DNA of 64,000 nt from Bacillus thuringiensis (GCF_022095615.2 NZ_CP155559.1:803501-867500), one strand, 5' to 3'. Counted from the first letter of the stretch, positions 15,785-24,586 are shown. A program made the numbers and translations. Notes: a model not told the origin generated them from the letters alone.

Positions 15785-17188
15785 TTATGCTTTTTTCTCT
15801 GCATCACTTGTTTTTTCAGTAGCTAAATGACTATGTTTTCTAGAGTAGAAGAAATAGAAACATAAGCCAACCATAAGCCAAGCTATAAAGCTAATCCATG
15901 TCGTTTTAGACAAATTAATCATTAAATATAAACAGCAAAGAATCGCGACAACTGGTAATGCAGGTACGAAAGGTGTGCGGAATCCGCGTTTTAAGTCAGG
16001 GTGTGTTTTTCGTAAAATAAGTACCGCGCAGCAAACGAATGTAAAGGCTGTTAGCGTACCGATGTTTACTAAATTAGCTAGTAGATGTAGGTCTAGAAGT
16101 CCTGCTAATAAAGCAGCAACAACACCAGTGATCCATGTGTTTAATAAAGGGACTTTTACTCTTTTATTTACACGTGCTAGCGCTTTTGGAAGTAGTCCAT
16201 CGCGGCTCATCGCATAAGAAACGCGAACTTGTCCGTACATAACGACTAGGAGAACGGTTGTCATTCCAGTCATCGCCCCAACAGCGAGTAGTCCTGCAAT
16301 TGTATCTTCGCCAACGAAATGTAAGGCAAACGCAACTGGATCAGAAACATCTAATTGTGTATATGGAACCATACCTGTTAAAACGAAAGATACAATCATG
16401 TATAAAACAGTACAAATAAGAAGAGAACCGATAATGCCAATTGGTAAATCGCGCTGTGGTTTTTTCGTTTCTTCTGCAGCGGTTGCGATTGCATCAAATC
16501 CTAAGAAGGCGAAGAATACAGTGGCAGCTCCAGTAATGATACCGTCGTATCCGAACGGAATGAACGGTGTCCAATTTTCAGGTTTTACATATTTTGCGCC
16601 TGCTACGATAAAGGCGATAATAACAGCTAACTTGATAAGAACCATAATGTTATTAATGCGTGCGCTTTCGCGTATGCCAAAACTTAAAAGCCCCGTAATG
16701 AGTAGTAAAATACAAACAGCCGGTAAATCGATAAGGCCGCCTTTTCCTACACCAGGTGCCGAGGCGATTATGGCGGGCAGATGGATGTTAAATCCTTGTA
16801 GTAAAGATTGTAAATAACCAGACCAACCGACAGCTACTGCTGCGACTGCAAGTAAATATTCGAGCATTAAACACCAGCCGACGATGAAGGCGACGACTTC
16901 TCCGACTGTCATGTATGCGTAAGTATACACACTTCCTGAGACAGGAATAGAAGAAGCAAATTCGGCATAACAAAAGGCTACACAAGCACAAGTAAATGCA
17001 GCAATAAGGAATGATAGCATAATACCAGGACCAGAATGTTTTGCTGCGACAATACCTGTTAATACAAAAATACCTGTTCCAATTACGGCGCCAATTCCTA
17101 AAAATGTTAAATCGAGTGCCGTTAATGTTCTATCTAACTGCCGTGGTGATTCAGTACTAAGCGGTTTTTTTCGTAATAATGACTTCAC
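15785..17188 (-). CDS. APC family amino acid permease (YfnA/YhdG-like)
   Basis: The 467-residue protein has twelve helices and the APC signature near the start (LTFLGIGAVIGTGIFVLTG), with the glycine-rich GAVIGTGIF loop that binds the amino group. I chose GTG 17188, nine bases after GGGGGGAG; an in-frame ATG 19 codons upstream lacks a site. It belongs to the cationic/neutral amino acid subfamily (B. subtilis YfnA, YhdG/BcaP). Exact substrate unknown. It has its own TTGACA/TAAAAT promoter and a shared terminator. Confidence 0.88.
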   Translation of the reverse strand: MKSLLRKKPLSTESPRQLDRTLTALDLTFLGIGAVIGTGIFVLTGIVAAKHSGPGIMLSFLIAAFTCACVAFCYAEFASSIPVSGSVYTYAYMTVGEVVAFIVGWCLMLEYLLAVAAVAVGWSGYLQSLLQGFNIHLPAIIASAPGVGKGGLIDLPAVCILLLITGLLSFGIRESARINNIMVLIKLAVIIAFIVAGAKYVKPENWTPFIPFGYDGIITGAATVFFAFLGFDAIATAAEETKKPQRDLPIGIIGSLLICTVLYMIVSFVLTGMVPYTQLDVSDPVAFALHFVGEDTIAGLLAVGAMTGMTTVLLVVMYGQVRVSYAMSRDGLLPKALARVNKRVKVPLLNTWITGVVAALLAGLLDLHLLANLVNIGTLTAFTFVCCAVLILRKTHPDLKRGFRTPFVPALPVVAILCCLYLMINLSKTTWISFIAWLMVGLCFYFFYSRKHSHLATEKTSDAEKKA

Positions 17189-17311
17189 TTTGGACTCTCC
17201 CCCCGTTTTTTCATTTCCATAACTGCGAATATAGTATGAGCCCACTAGAAAAGAGTATGTACGTAAATGGAGGTACAGTTATGGTATGTAGTTTTTAAAA
17301 TTGCTGGATTA

Positions 17312-17341
17312 ATTTTATTATAATTCAGAATATTTTGTCAA
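17312..17341 (-). promoter_or_regulatory. Promoter of the APC permease gene
   Basis: Minus strand: -35 TTGACA (17336-17341), 18-nt spacer, -10 TAAAAT (17312-17317). Confidence 0.6.
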
Positions 17342-17430
17342 ATAAAAATGTGACAAATAAAATGCGAATGAATAGGGGAAACTACTTACAGGAATGGACG
17401 AGGGTTACCAATCTACTTTGGATGGAGAAA

Positions 17431-17447
17431 ACCCACTGATTAAAGTT
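17431..17447. repeat. Possible bcr1-type repeat remnant
   Basis: ACCCACTGATTAAAGTT here recurs at the end of the bcr1-like repeat at 34071-34212 (CCCACTGATTAAAGTT, within 34188-34203). It sits 20 bp ahead of the antiporter start and lies in frame with it. Confidence 0.35.
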
Positions 17448-17465
17448 AAAGTAGGAGAAGATGTT

Positions 17466-18593
17466 ATGTTATTTTATTTTGAACTTGTCGTCATTTTACT
17501 TTGTACGAAATTAGCTGGTGATATTAGCGTAAGACTTGGCCAGCCCTCTGTACTTGGTAAATTAATTGTCGGTATTATTATCGGTCCGGCTGTGCTTGGT
17601 ATTATTAATAGTTCTGAACTCATTGATGAACTGAGTGAAATTGGTGTTTTACTACTTATGTTTATGGCAGGGCTTGAAACAGATTTGGAAGAGTTAAATC
17701 GGAATTTGAAATCTGCATTCGCAGTAGCGATGGGAGGCATTATTTTCCCATTCCTTGGTGGATATTTAGCAGGACTTGCGTTTGGAATGTTACAGTCGCA
17801 TGCAATCTTTTTAGGGTTATTACTTTGTGCCACTTCGGTTAGTATTTCTGTTCAAACACTAAGAGATTTAGGGAAAATGAATACGAGAGAAAGTACGACG
17901 ATTTTAGGTGCAGCTGTATTTGATGATGTAATTGTTGTTATTTTATTAGCATTTGTGATGAGTTTCTTAGGTACACAAGATGTAAATGTAACGCTTGTCA
18001 TTGCAAAGAAAATTATCTTTTTTGTAAGTATCGTTTTCATTTCTTGGAAAGTTGTTCCATGGATTATGAAAATGCTCGTACCACTTCGCGTAACAGAAGC
18101 ATTAATTAGTGCGGCTCTTATTATTTGTTTCTCTTTTTCGTATTACAGTGAAATGATGGGAATCGCAGGTATTATTGGGGCTTTTGCAGCAGGGATTGCC
18201 ATTTCTCAAACAGAGTACAAGCATGAAGTAGAACATAAAATTGAACCGATTGCTTATGCGATATTTGTACCAGTGTTCTTCGTAAGTATTGGAATGGAAA
18301 TTACATTTCAAGGTATCGGAAGCCAGCTTTGGTTCATTATCATCATGACTCTTATTGCGATATTCACAAAGTTAATCGGATCAGGTTTAGGCGCAAGATT
18401 GACAGGATTCAACCTTCAATCTTCTATTAGTATCGGTGCAGGAATGGTTTCGCGCGGAGAAGTGGCGCTTATCATCGCAGCGAATGGACTTGCAGCGAAT
18501 TTATTAGCGAAAGAAAATTTCACAGCGATTGTTATTGTTGTTATATTAACGACGATTATTACGCCGCCGCTTTTGAAGAAGTATTTTGTATAG
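17466..18593 (+). CDS. Cation:proton antiporter, CPA2 family (GerN/NapA-like)
   Basis: The 375-residue protein has about twelve helices and the CPA2 pattern: TKLAGDISVRLGQPSVLGKL near the start, LLLMFMAGLETDLEEL, and paired AVFDDVIVVILL with the conserved aspartates. It resembles GerN/GerT/NapA, which exchange Na+ or K+ for H+ and, in B. cereus spores, contribute to germination. I chose ATG 17466, preceded by AGGAGA; the in-frame ATG at 17394 would add residues from repeat-like DNA and lacks a site. A role in germination is not shown here. Confidence 0.87.
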   Translation: MLFYFELVVILLCTKLAGDISVRLGQPSVLGKLIVGIIIGPAVLGIINSSELIDELSEIGVLLLMFMAGLETDLEELNRNLKSAFAVAMGGIIFPFLGGYLAGLAFGMLQSHAIFLGLLLCATSVSISVQTLRDLGKMNTRESTTILGAAVFDDVIVVILLAFVMSFLGTQDVNVTLVIAKKIIFFVSIVFISWKVVPWIMKMLVPLRVTEALISAALIICFSFSYYSEMMGIAGIIGAFAAGIAISQTEYKHEVEHKIEPIAYAIFVPVFFVSIGMEITFQGIGSQLWFIIIMTLIAIFTKLIGSGLGARLTGFNLQSSISIGAGMVSRGEVALIIAANGLAANLLAKENFTAIVIVVILTTIITPPLLKKYFV

Positions 18594-18596
18594 AGA

Positions 18597-18633
18597 AGAA
18601 GGGCTTATCTGATGTAGGTAAGCTCTTTTTTTA
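18597..18633 (+). terminator. Rho-independent terminator
   Basis: AAGGGCTTA / TAAGCTCTT stem (one G-T pair) with a long loop and seven T. Confidence 0.75.
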
Positions 18634-18719
18634 TTGGAAAAAAGCAATAGTCATATAGCGTGAATAGGTTGTAATTATGGTAAAATCTACGTATATGATA
18701 AGTCGAGGAGAGAAAATGT

Positions 18720-19034
18720 GTGAGGCTTACGAAGGGGAAGGTTATAGGTGTAATCATACTTATTGCACTGTGTATACCATTTACTGCATGGAAAGAATCA
18801 AAAGTGAAAGATTTTCCGGTTTCTATTTTTTCTACTTATGTAGAAGACGAAAACCCGAAAGACTATAAGTACACTGCTTTTGTACCTGACTTTGTAATTT
18901 GGATACATGGATGGGAAAAACAGCGATCTGAAGGTGAAATAACGTCATATAAAAAAGGGGATCGAACTGTAATTGTTCACCATCCTCCTGGTGATGATGG
19001 TTTTTATCTTTTTGAAGCAAGAGAAAATAAGTGA
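18720..19034 (+). CDS. Hypothetical membrane-anchored protein
   Basis: This 104-residue protein starts at GTG 18720 after GAGGAG. One N-terminal hydrophobic segment (residues 8-22, VIGVIILIALCIPFT) anchors a short soluble domain of about 80 residues with several aromatic positions. I recognise no family. It is 29 nt upstream of murR in the same direction with no terminator between, so it may be co-transcribed with murR. Confidence 0.7.
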   Translation: MRLTKGKVIGVIILIALCIPFTAWKESKVKDFPVSIFSTYVEDENPKDYKYTAFVPDFVIWIHGWEKQRSEGEITSYKKGDRTVIVHHPPGDDGFYLFEARENK

Positions 19035-19063
19035 AAGCAACCGTAAGAAGTGGAGGGTAAATA

Positions 19064-19927
19064 GTGAAAGCTTCAACATTACTATTTAAAATTGAAAGTA
19101 ATATGGATCAATTTTCACCAGCTGAAAAGAAGGTTGCCATGTACATAATGGAGAATGCAGAGATTGTTCCGAACTTAACGACGAAAGAAGTGTCAACGAA
19201 TGCAGGCGCAAGTGAGGCGAGTGTTGTTCGCTTTTGTAAATCGATTGGAATCGGAAGCTTTAAGGCATTTAAAATTGCACTCGTTCGTGAATTAACGATT
19301 GCTGATTATAATATTAACGATTTTTCGGTGATGAATACGGAAGATGGCCCGTACGACTTGTTTAATAAAGTTACATATGTGAATAAAGCTGCAATTGAGG
19401 CGAGCGTTACGGCGATAGATAAGAAGGAACTTGAAAAAGCAGCAGATCGTATTGTAAATGCGGATAAAATTATATTTTACGGAGTCGGCGGATCAGCTAC
19501 TCCAGCGATGGACGGGGCTTATAAATTTACAAGGCTCGGATTTACAGCGATGATGTTATCTGATTTTCATATGATGTTGCCGCTTGTGACGAATTTAAAA
19601 GAGGGCGATATATTTGTTGCGATTTCAACATCGGGTCGTACGAAAGATGTACTTGAAATGGCGCAATATGCGAAGAGACAAGGTGCAACTGTTATTGCGA
19701 TTACAAAGCTTGATCAATCATCACCGTTATATAAAGAGGCCGATATTCGTCTTTGTATGCCAGATGTAGAGCAAGATCATCGTATTGCGAGTATTGCTTC
19801 GAGAATGACGCAATTGAATATGATTGATGCTTTATATGTAATTACTTTTAATCGTATTGGTAATAAAGTGCTGGATCAATTTATGGAGACAAGAGAAGAA
19901 GCTCTTCGGTTACGGAAGTTAAAATGA
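19064..19927 (+). CDS. murR: MurR/RpiR family transcriptional regulator
   Basis: The 287-residue protein has an N-terminal RpiR-type helix-turn-helix (about 1-77, with SEASVVRFCKSIGIGSFKAF) and a C-terminal sugar-isomerase (SIS) domain (about 125-260, IFYGVGGSATPAMDGAY and AISTSGRTKDVLEMA). It begins at GTG with GGAGGG upstream. Beside murQ, murP and mupG it should be the MurNAc-6-phosphate-responsive repressor. Matching 13-bp palindromes flank the murQ promoter. A terminator separates it from murQ. Confidence 0.92.
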   Translation: MKASTLLFKIESNMDQFSPAEKKVAMYIMENAEIVPNLTTKEVSTNAGASEASVVRFCKSIGIGSFKAFKIALVRELTIADYNINDFSVMNTEDGPYDLFNKVTYVNKAAIEASVTAIDKKELEKAADRIVNADKIIFYGVGGSATPAMDGAYKFTRLGFTAMMLSDFHMMLPLVTNLKEGDIFVAISTSGRTKDVLEMAQYAKRQGATVIAITKLDQSSPLYKEADIRLCMPDVEQDHRIASIASRMTQLNMIDALYVITFNRIGNKVLDQFMETREEALRLRKLK

Positions 19928-19953
19928 AAAGATGGGGGAACCCATCTTTTTTT
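19927..19953 (+). terminator. Terminator of murR
   Basis: Stem AAAAGATGGG / CCCATCTTTT with a GGAA loop and T run, directly after the murR stop. Confidence 0.88.
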
Positions 19954-19981
19954 GTATACTGACATAAATTCGTCATGAAAA

Positions 19982-20062
19982 GAAATAAAATTTCATAAAA
20001 TAATAAAGTAATATTGATTTTAAATTTCTTAAAGTTATAATGAAAGTATGAAATTAAATTTC
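19982..20062 (+). promoter_or_regulatory. murQPG promoter with two flanking palindromes
   Basis: Promoter TTGATT (20014-20019), 16-nt spacer, TATAAT (20036-20041). GAAATAAAATTTC at 19982-19994 and GAAATTAAATTTC at 20050-20062 are near-identical dyads (GAAAT-3-ATTTC) on either side. This is the layout expected for a looping or bracketing repressor such as MurR. The assignment to MurR is inference. Confidence 0.55.
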
Positions 20063-20077
20063 AAAGCGGGTGATAAT

Positions 20078-20962
20078 ATGTTAGAAAATTTATCGACAGA
20101 ACATCGTAATGAGAAGACGATGAATTTAGATGAGATGAGCATAAAAGAAGTGTTACAAAGTATGAATGAAGAAGATCGAACTGTTGCGTTAGCAGTTGAA
20201 AATGAAATAGAAGAAATTGAAAAGGTTGTACAGATTGTCATTAAATCCTTTGAAGATGAGGGCCGATTAATTTACATTGGGGCTGGTACGAGTGGCCGTT
20301 TAGGTATTTTGGATGCGGTGGAATGTCCGCCGACATTTGGCACAGATGATAAAATGGTGCAAGGGTTTATAGCAGGTGGAATGAAAGCGTTTACTAAGGC
20401 GGTGGAAGGTGCAGAAGACCGCGAAGGATTAGCAGAAGAAGATTTAAAAAGTATTGGATTAAACGAGAAAGATACAGTGATTGGAATTGCAGCAAGTGGT
20501 CGAACTCCTTATGTAATTGGCGGTTTGAAGTACGCGGCTAGCGTGGGAGCGAGCACGGCGAGTATTTCTTGTAATAAACATGCTGAAATAAGTAAATATG
20601 CAAAACTAAATGTGGAAGTAGAAACAGGCGCAGAAATTTTAACAGGCTCAACGCGTTTGAAGGCTGGTACAGCACAAAAATTAGTGCTGAATATGATTTC
20701 AACAGCTTCTATGATTGGTGTGGGGAAAGTATATAAAAACTTAATGGTAGATGTTCAATCTACAAATGAAAAGTTAGTAGAACGATCAAAACGAATTATT
20801 GTGGAAGCAACAGGCGTTAGTTATGAAGTAGCGGCAGAGTATTATGAAAAAGCAGAACGTAATGTGAAAGCTGCGATTGTTATGGTGTTATTGCAGTGTG
20901 AGTATGGGGAAGCACTGGAGAAATTAAAAGAAGCGAAAGGGTTTGTGAAGAAGGCACTATAA
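20078..20962 (+). CDS. murQ: N-acetylmuramic acid 6-phosphate etherase
   Basis: The 294-residue enzyme cleaves the lactyl ether of MurNAc-6-P to give GlcNAc-6-P and D-lactate. It has the SIS motif IYIGAGTSGRLGILDAVECP, the GAEDREGL segment and IGIAASGRTPYV. ATG 20078 (GGGTGAT upstream) gives the usual family length; an ATG ten codons earlier overlaps the palindrome. It is the first gene of the recycling operon murQ-murP-mupG. Confidence 0.96.
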   Translation: MLENLSTEHRNEKTMNLDEMSIKEVLQSMNEEDRTVALAVENEIEEIEKVVQIVIKSFEDEGRLIYIGAGTSGRLGILDAVECPPTFGTDDKMVQGFIAGGMKAFTKAVEGAEDREGLAEEDLKSIGLNEKDTVIGIAASGRTPYVIGGLKYAASVGASTASISCNKHAEISKYAKLNVEVETGAEILTGSTRLKAGTAQKLVLNMISTASMIGVGKVYKNLMVDVQSTNEKLVERSKRIIVEATGVSYEVAAEYYEKAERNVKAAIVMVLLQCEYGEALEKLKEAKGFVKKAL

Positions 20963-20986
20963 AATAATAGGGAGGGGGATTCTATT

Positions 20987-22351
20987 ATGAAGAAAGAAGA
21001 GAGAATGGCCAAAGAGATTTCAGAGCAACTTGGGGGAGTAAAAAATATTCGTGGCATTGCTCATTGTATGACGAGATTGCGATTAACGCTTCATGATGAA
21101 AGTAAAGTGAATATGGACCTTTTGAAAAAGGTTGAAGGGGTTATGGGCGTTATTGAAGATGAGACGCTTCAAGTTGTTGTTGGGCCAGGGACAGTAAATA
21201 AAGTAGCAGCTGAAATGGAAGGTTTAACAGGACTGCGAATTGGTGAGGTGGCAGATCATCATCTTGAAGATCTCGGGCAAGAGATGAAGTCAGAGATTAA
21301 GAAGAAAAATAATACACCAGTGAAAAACTTTTTAAGAAAAATAGGAAGTATTTTCATTCCGTTAATTCCAGGTCTTGTTGCGTCAGGAATTATAAACGGG
21401 GTGGCTAACTTTGCGAAAAACGCAGGTGCGGATCCGAATGCAACGTGGCTACAAATGCTACTACTCATTGGCGGCGGTATATTTACATTCTTAGGGATTT
21501 TAGTCGGCTGGAATACAGCGAAAGAGTTTGGCGGGACACCGGTTCTTGGGGCAATTGCTGGTATTTTAATTTTTAACCCAGCGATGGCGACTGTAAAATT
21601 ATTCGGTGAAGCACTCGTACCCGGACGGGGCGGATTATTTGCAGTTATTTTTGCAGCATGGCTTATGGTTGTAGTGGAAAGACAAGTTCGAAAAGCAGTG
21701 CCAAATGCAGTTGATATTATTGTAACGCCGCTTATTACTGTATTAGTCGTAAGTATCGTAACGATGTTAGCAATTCAGCCAGTTGCAGGTTTCTTATCTG
21801 AAGGAATTACAAGCGGAATTAATGGGATTTTAAGTATTGGCGGCGCATTTGCAGGAGCAGTGCTTGCTGGAACATTTTTACCGCTCGTTATGGTCGGATT
21901 ACATCACGGTTTAACACCAATTCATATGGAATTTATTAATCAAACGCATGTGACGCCTTTATTACCAGTACTAGCAATGGCAGGTGCTGGGCAAGTAGGA
22001 GCAGCGATTGCGATTTTTGTAAAAACAAAAAACAAACGACTTCGTAACGTAATTAAAGGTGCATTACCAGTTGGCTTTTTAGGAATTGGCGAACCGTTAT
22101 TATACGGGGTTACATTACCACTTGGGAAACCGTTTCTTACAGCTTGTTTAGGCGCAGCTGTTGGCGGTGCATTCCAAGCAGTTATGAAAACAGCCGCACT
22201 CGGAATTGGCGTATCAGGATTATCATTAATTCCGTTAATTGCTGATAATAAATATTTATTATATTTCCTTGGATTAGTAGTGGCATATACGTTTGGATTT
22301 ATCTTTACGTACTTCTTCGGATTCAAAGAAGAAATGGCAGAAAACATATAG
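20987..22351 (+). CDS. murP: PTS N-acetylmuramic acid transporter, EIIBC components
   Basis: This 454-residue protein has an N-terminal EIIB domain with phosphorylatable Cys27 (IAHCMTRLRLTL) and a C-terminal EIIC domain with about ten membrane segments, including VGLHHGLTPIHMEF and GIGEPLLYG. No EIIA domain is fused, so a general glucose-type EIIA must supply phosphate. Between murQ and mupG it should import MurNAc or the MurNAc-GlcNAc disaccharide as the 6-phosphate. A hairpin follows its stop. Confidence 0.93.
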   Translation: MKKEERMAKEISEQLGGVKNIRGIAHCMTRLRLTLHDESKVNMDLLKKVEGVMGVIEDETLQVVVGPGTVNKVAAEMEGLTGLRIGEVADHHLEDLGQEMKSEIKKKNNTPVKNFLRKIGSIFIPLIPGLVASGIINGVANFAKNAGADPNATWLQMLLLIGGGIFTFLGILVGWNTAKEFGGTPVLGAIAGILIFNPAMATVKLFGEALVPGRGGLFAVIFAAWLMVVVERQVRKAVPNAVDIIVTPLITVLVVSIVTMLAIQPVAGFLSEGITSGINGILSIGGAFAGAVLAGTFLPLVMVGLHHGLTPIHMEFINQTHVTPLLPVLAMAGAGQVGAAIAIFVKTKNKRLRNVIKGALPVGFLGIGEPLLYGVTLPLGKPFLTACLGAAVGGAFQAVMKTAALGIGVSGLSLIPLIADNKYLLYFLGLVVAYTFGFIFTYFFGFKEEMAENI

Positions 22352-22376
22352 AGAAAGGGATTCCTTTCTCTTTTTC
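22350..22376 (+). terminator. Intercistronic hairpin/attenuator between murP and mupG
   Basis: Stem AGAGAAAGG / CCTTTCTCT with a GATT loop followed by TTTTCT, starting in the murP stop. It would lower mupG transcription or set mRNA stability. Confidence 0.65.
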
Positions 22377-22399
22377 TATTCATAGAAAGGGAGATTCGT

Positions 22400-23464
22400 A
22401 TGATAGGAGTTTCAATTTATCTTTCAAAAGAACGAGTGAAAAAGCAAGAAGAGTGGCTAAAAGTAGCGAAAGAAAACAGATTTTTATCTATTTTTACATC
22501 ATTGCATATTCCAGAGGATGACCCTGGTACGTATAAAGAATTAATACAAATACTTGGGAAGCAAGCTCTCAAATATGAAATGGAGTTAATGGTCGATGTT
22601 TCTCCAAAATCGTTACAACATTTAGGACTGACGTACGAAAATGTGGAGGAGTTAGTAGAGTGGGGCATTACTGGCTTACGAATGGACTATGGCATCATGC
22701 CGAAAGAAATCGCGCGCGTATCTCATAAAATGAAAGTAGCTTTAAATGCGAGTACGATTACAGAATCATTTTGGAAAGAGTTAATCACTGAAAAGATACA
22801 GGTAGAGAATGTAGAAGCATGGCATAATTTTTATCCGCGTCCAGAAACAGGACTAGCAAAGTCCTTTTTACAAAAACAAAATGAATACTTACATGAGTGC
22901 GGAATAAAAACGATGGCATTTATTCCGGGAGATGGGGAAAAACGTGGTCCGTTATATGAAGGCTTACCAACCTTAGAAAGGCACCGTAATATACGCCCGC
23001 TTGAAGCGTACTTAGAACTTGTACAAGATTGTGGTGTCGATAAGGTGTTAATCGGGGATATAAGTGGAAGTGTAGAAAGTGTACAAGAGATAGCGAGTGC
23101 GAGTAGAGGGGTTATTCCTCTACGCTACAAATCGTTTATAAATGATAAAAAAGCATTAAAAGTGGTGGAGCAAGTTCATACAAATAGGCTAGATCCAGCT
23201 CGTGATGTCATTCGCTCTGTAGAATCACGAGAAGAAAATAAAGTCGTGTTACAGCCGATGTCTACCATTTCAAGAAAGAAAGGCAGCATTACAATTGATA
23301 ATGAATTGTACGGTAGATATGCTGGGGAGATGCAGGTTGTTGCACGGGAGTTGCCTCAAGATGAGAAAGTGAATGTTGTTGGAATGGTTGTAGAAGAGGA
23401 CTTGTCTTTATTGCCGTATGTTGGTGCTGGAAAAATGTTTCAACTTTTTTGTGCAATAGAGTAA
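22400..23464 (+). CDS. mupG: 6-phospho-N-acetylmuramidase MupG (DUF871)
   Basis: The 354-residue DUF871 protein has an N-terminal TIM-barrel (GVSIYLSKERV start, then AFIPGDGEKRGPLYEGLPTLE at about 173-193) and a C-terminal beta domain. Characterised MupG from S. aureus hydrolyses MurNAc-6-P-GlcNAc in the cytoplasm, and the gene order mupG/murQ/murP/murR is the known cell-wall recycling cluster. AAAGGGAG precedes the ATG. A terminator closes the operon. Confidence 0.93.
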   Translation: MIGVSIYLSKERVKKQEEWLKVAKENRFLSIFTSLHIPEDDPGTYKELIQILGKQALKYEMELMVDVSPKSLQHLGLTYENVEELVEWGITGLRMDYGIMPKEIARVSHKMKVALNASTITESFWKELITEKIQVENVEAWHNFYPRPETGLAKSFLQKQNEYLHECGIKTMAFIPGDGEKRGPLYEGLPTLERHRNIRPLEAYLELVQDCGVDKVLIGDISGSVESVQEIASASRGVIPLRYKSFINDKKALKVVEQVHTNRLDPARDVIRSVESREENKVVLQPMSTISRKKGSITIDNELYGRYAGEMQVVARELPQDEKVNVVGMVVEEDLSLLPYVGAGKMFQLFCAIE

Positions 23465-23493
23465 AAGCTTGAATTAGCGCTATTTTGTGAGAA

Positions 23494-23525
23494 AACATTA
23501 TCCGTAAAAGGGATAATGTTTTTTG
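23494..23525 (+). terminator. Terminator of the murQ-murP-mupG operon
   Basis: Stem AACATTATCC / GGATAATGTT with a 7-nt loop and T run. Confidence 0.85.
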
Positions 23526-23543
23526 TTTTCTGTAAAAAAGTAT

Positions 23544-23572
23544 TTGACGAATGAAATGAAATACCGTATTGT
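23544..23572 (+). promoter_or_regulatory. Promoter of the doxX gene
   Basis: TTGACG (23544-23549), 17-nt spacer, TATTGT (23567-23572), 53 nt upstream of the start codon. Confidence 0.5.
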
Positions 23573-23624
23573 TTTGACTTGTAAATAAAAGTTCACCATA
23601 ACAAAACAAAAAGGAGAGTTCAAA

Positions 23625-24029
23625 ATGAACCAATATATTGGGAATTTAATTATTCGCATCGTGTTAGGAGTGACATTCTTTGCGCACGGTTTAGCGAAGT
23701 TTCAATCAGGTATCGATAACGTAGCAGGATGGTTTACAAGCATTGGCTTACCAGGTGGTCTTGCATACGGCGTAGCAACTGTAGAATTAGTTGGTGGTAT
23801 ATTATTAATTATCGGTTTAGGCGTACGATATGTAGGATTGTTATTTGCACTTATTTTAGCTGGAGCTATCGTAAAGGTAAATGGAGCAGCAGGTTTATTA
23901 GGAGATGGAAAGAATCCAGGTTATGAATTAGATCTTGCATTATTATCAATGGGTGCGTATTTATTTGTTGTAAAAGCAGAAGGATATGTAGATCGTTTTT
24001 TAAAAGAGAAAGTAATGAAAACGAAGTAA
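23625..24029 (+). CDS. DoxX family membrane protein
   Basis: The 134-residue protein has four membrane segments and the DoxX pattern (RIVLGVTFFAHGLAKF at the start, GLPGGLAYGVATVELVGGILLI). In Bacillus, a DoxX protein (CatD) is induced with detoxification enzymes by quinones and catechol. AAAGGAGA precedes the ATG. The next gene, a SnoaL-like protein, has its own promoter. Confidence 0.9.
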   Translation: MNQYIGNLIIRIVLGVTFFAHGLAKFQSGIDNVAGWFTSIGLPGGLAYGVATVELVGGILLIIGLGVRYVGLLFALILAGAIVKVNGAAGLLGDGKNPGYELDLALLSMGAYLFVVKAEGYVDRFLKEKVMKTK

Positions 24030-24045
24030 ACTTATTTATAAACTG

Positions 24046-24082
24046 TTGACTTGAAGAATGATTGTAACTATAATGATTACAA
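24046..24082 (+). promoter_or_regulatory. Promoter of the SnoaL-like gene with a dyad over the -10
   Basis: TTGACT (24046-24051), 17-nt spacer, TATAAT (24069-24074). The inverted repeat TTGTAA-N9-TTACAA (24062-24082) spans the -10, as expected for a repressor operator. Its GTAACTAT half recurs in the hairpin at 24115-24161. Confidence 0.65.
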
Positions 24083-24114
24083 CTGGTAGATTAAGAATAA
24101 AACAATTTAAATAT

Positions 24115-24161
24115 TTTTTTACACAAGATGTAACTATCGGTGTTACATCTTGTGTAAAAAA
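24115..24161. repeat. Perfect 20-bp inverted repeat in the leader
   Basis: Arms TTTTTTACACAAGATGTAAC and its exact complement are separated by 7 nt. It is not a standard terminator because the 3' side is followed by A, not T. It lies in the transcribed leader, 23 bp ahead of the SnoaL-like start, and could be an operator or an RNA-stability hairpin. Confidence 0.7.
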
Positions 24162-24184
24162 TAAATAAAACGGGAGGAATTAAT

Positions 24185-24586
24185 ATGTCTAAATCAAATT
24201 TAGAAATTATTCGAAGTACATATGAAGGATCAGCTTCTTCGAATGCAAAACATTTAGTAGAAGCCCTCTCTGAAAAAGTAGAATGGACAGAGGCAGCAGG
24301 ATTCCCGTACGGGGGAACTTATATAGGTGTAGAAGCAATAATGGAAAATGTATTTAGTCGTTTAGAATCAGAATGGGATGATTATAAAGCGAGCGTAAAT
24401 ATGTACCATGAAGTAAACGGAAAAGATGTAATTATTGCTGAAGGTATGTATTCAGGAGTTTATAAAGAAACGGGAAAATCATTTGAAGCAGAATTTGTTC
24501 ATGTATGGCAACTTGAGAACGGAAAAATTGTGAAGTTTAAGCAATATGTAGATAGTCATCTTGTTAGAGAAGCGACGAAGAGCTAG
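24185..24586 (+). CDS. SnoaL-like/NTF2-fold family protein
   Basis: This 133-residue protein has the alpha+beta-barrel pattern of SnoaL-like proteins (N-terminal helix SNLEIIRSTYEGSAS, then EKVEWTEAAGFPYGGTYIG). Members bind small hydrophobic molecules or act as cyclases or isomerases. GGGAGGAA precedes the ATG. Its regulated promoter beside doxX suggests a stress or detoxification role. The stop codon overlaps the next start by one base. Confidence 0.85.
   Translation: MSKSNLEIIRSTYEGSASSNAKHLVEALSEKVEWTEAAGFPYGGTYIGVEAIMENVFSRLESEWDDYKASVNMYHEVNGKDVIIAEGMYSGVYKETGKSFEAEFVHVWQLENGKIVKFKQYVDSHLVREATKS

Noticed and set aside
15785..17245. Longer start (17245) for the APC permease
   Set aside because: Adds 19 residues without homology and without a binding site; GTG 17188 has GGGGGGAG upstream.
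24115..24161. Terminator of doxX
   Set aside because: Perfect hairpin, but neither strand has a T run after it, and it lies downstream of the next gene's promoter.
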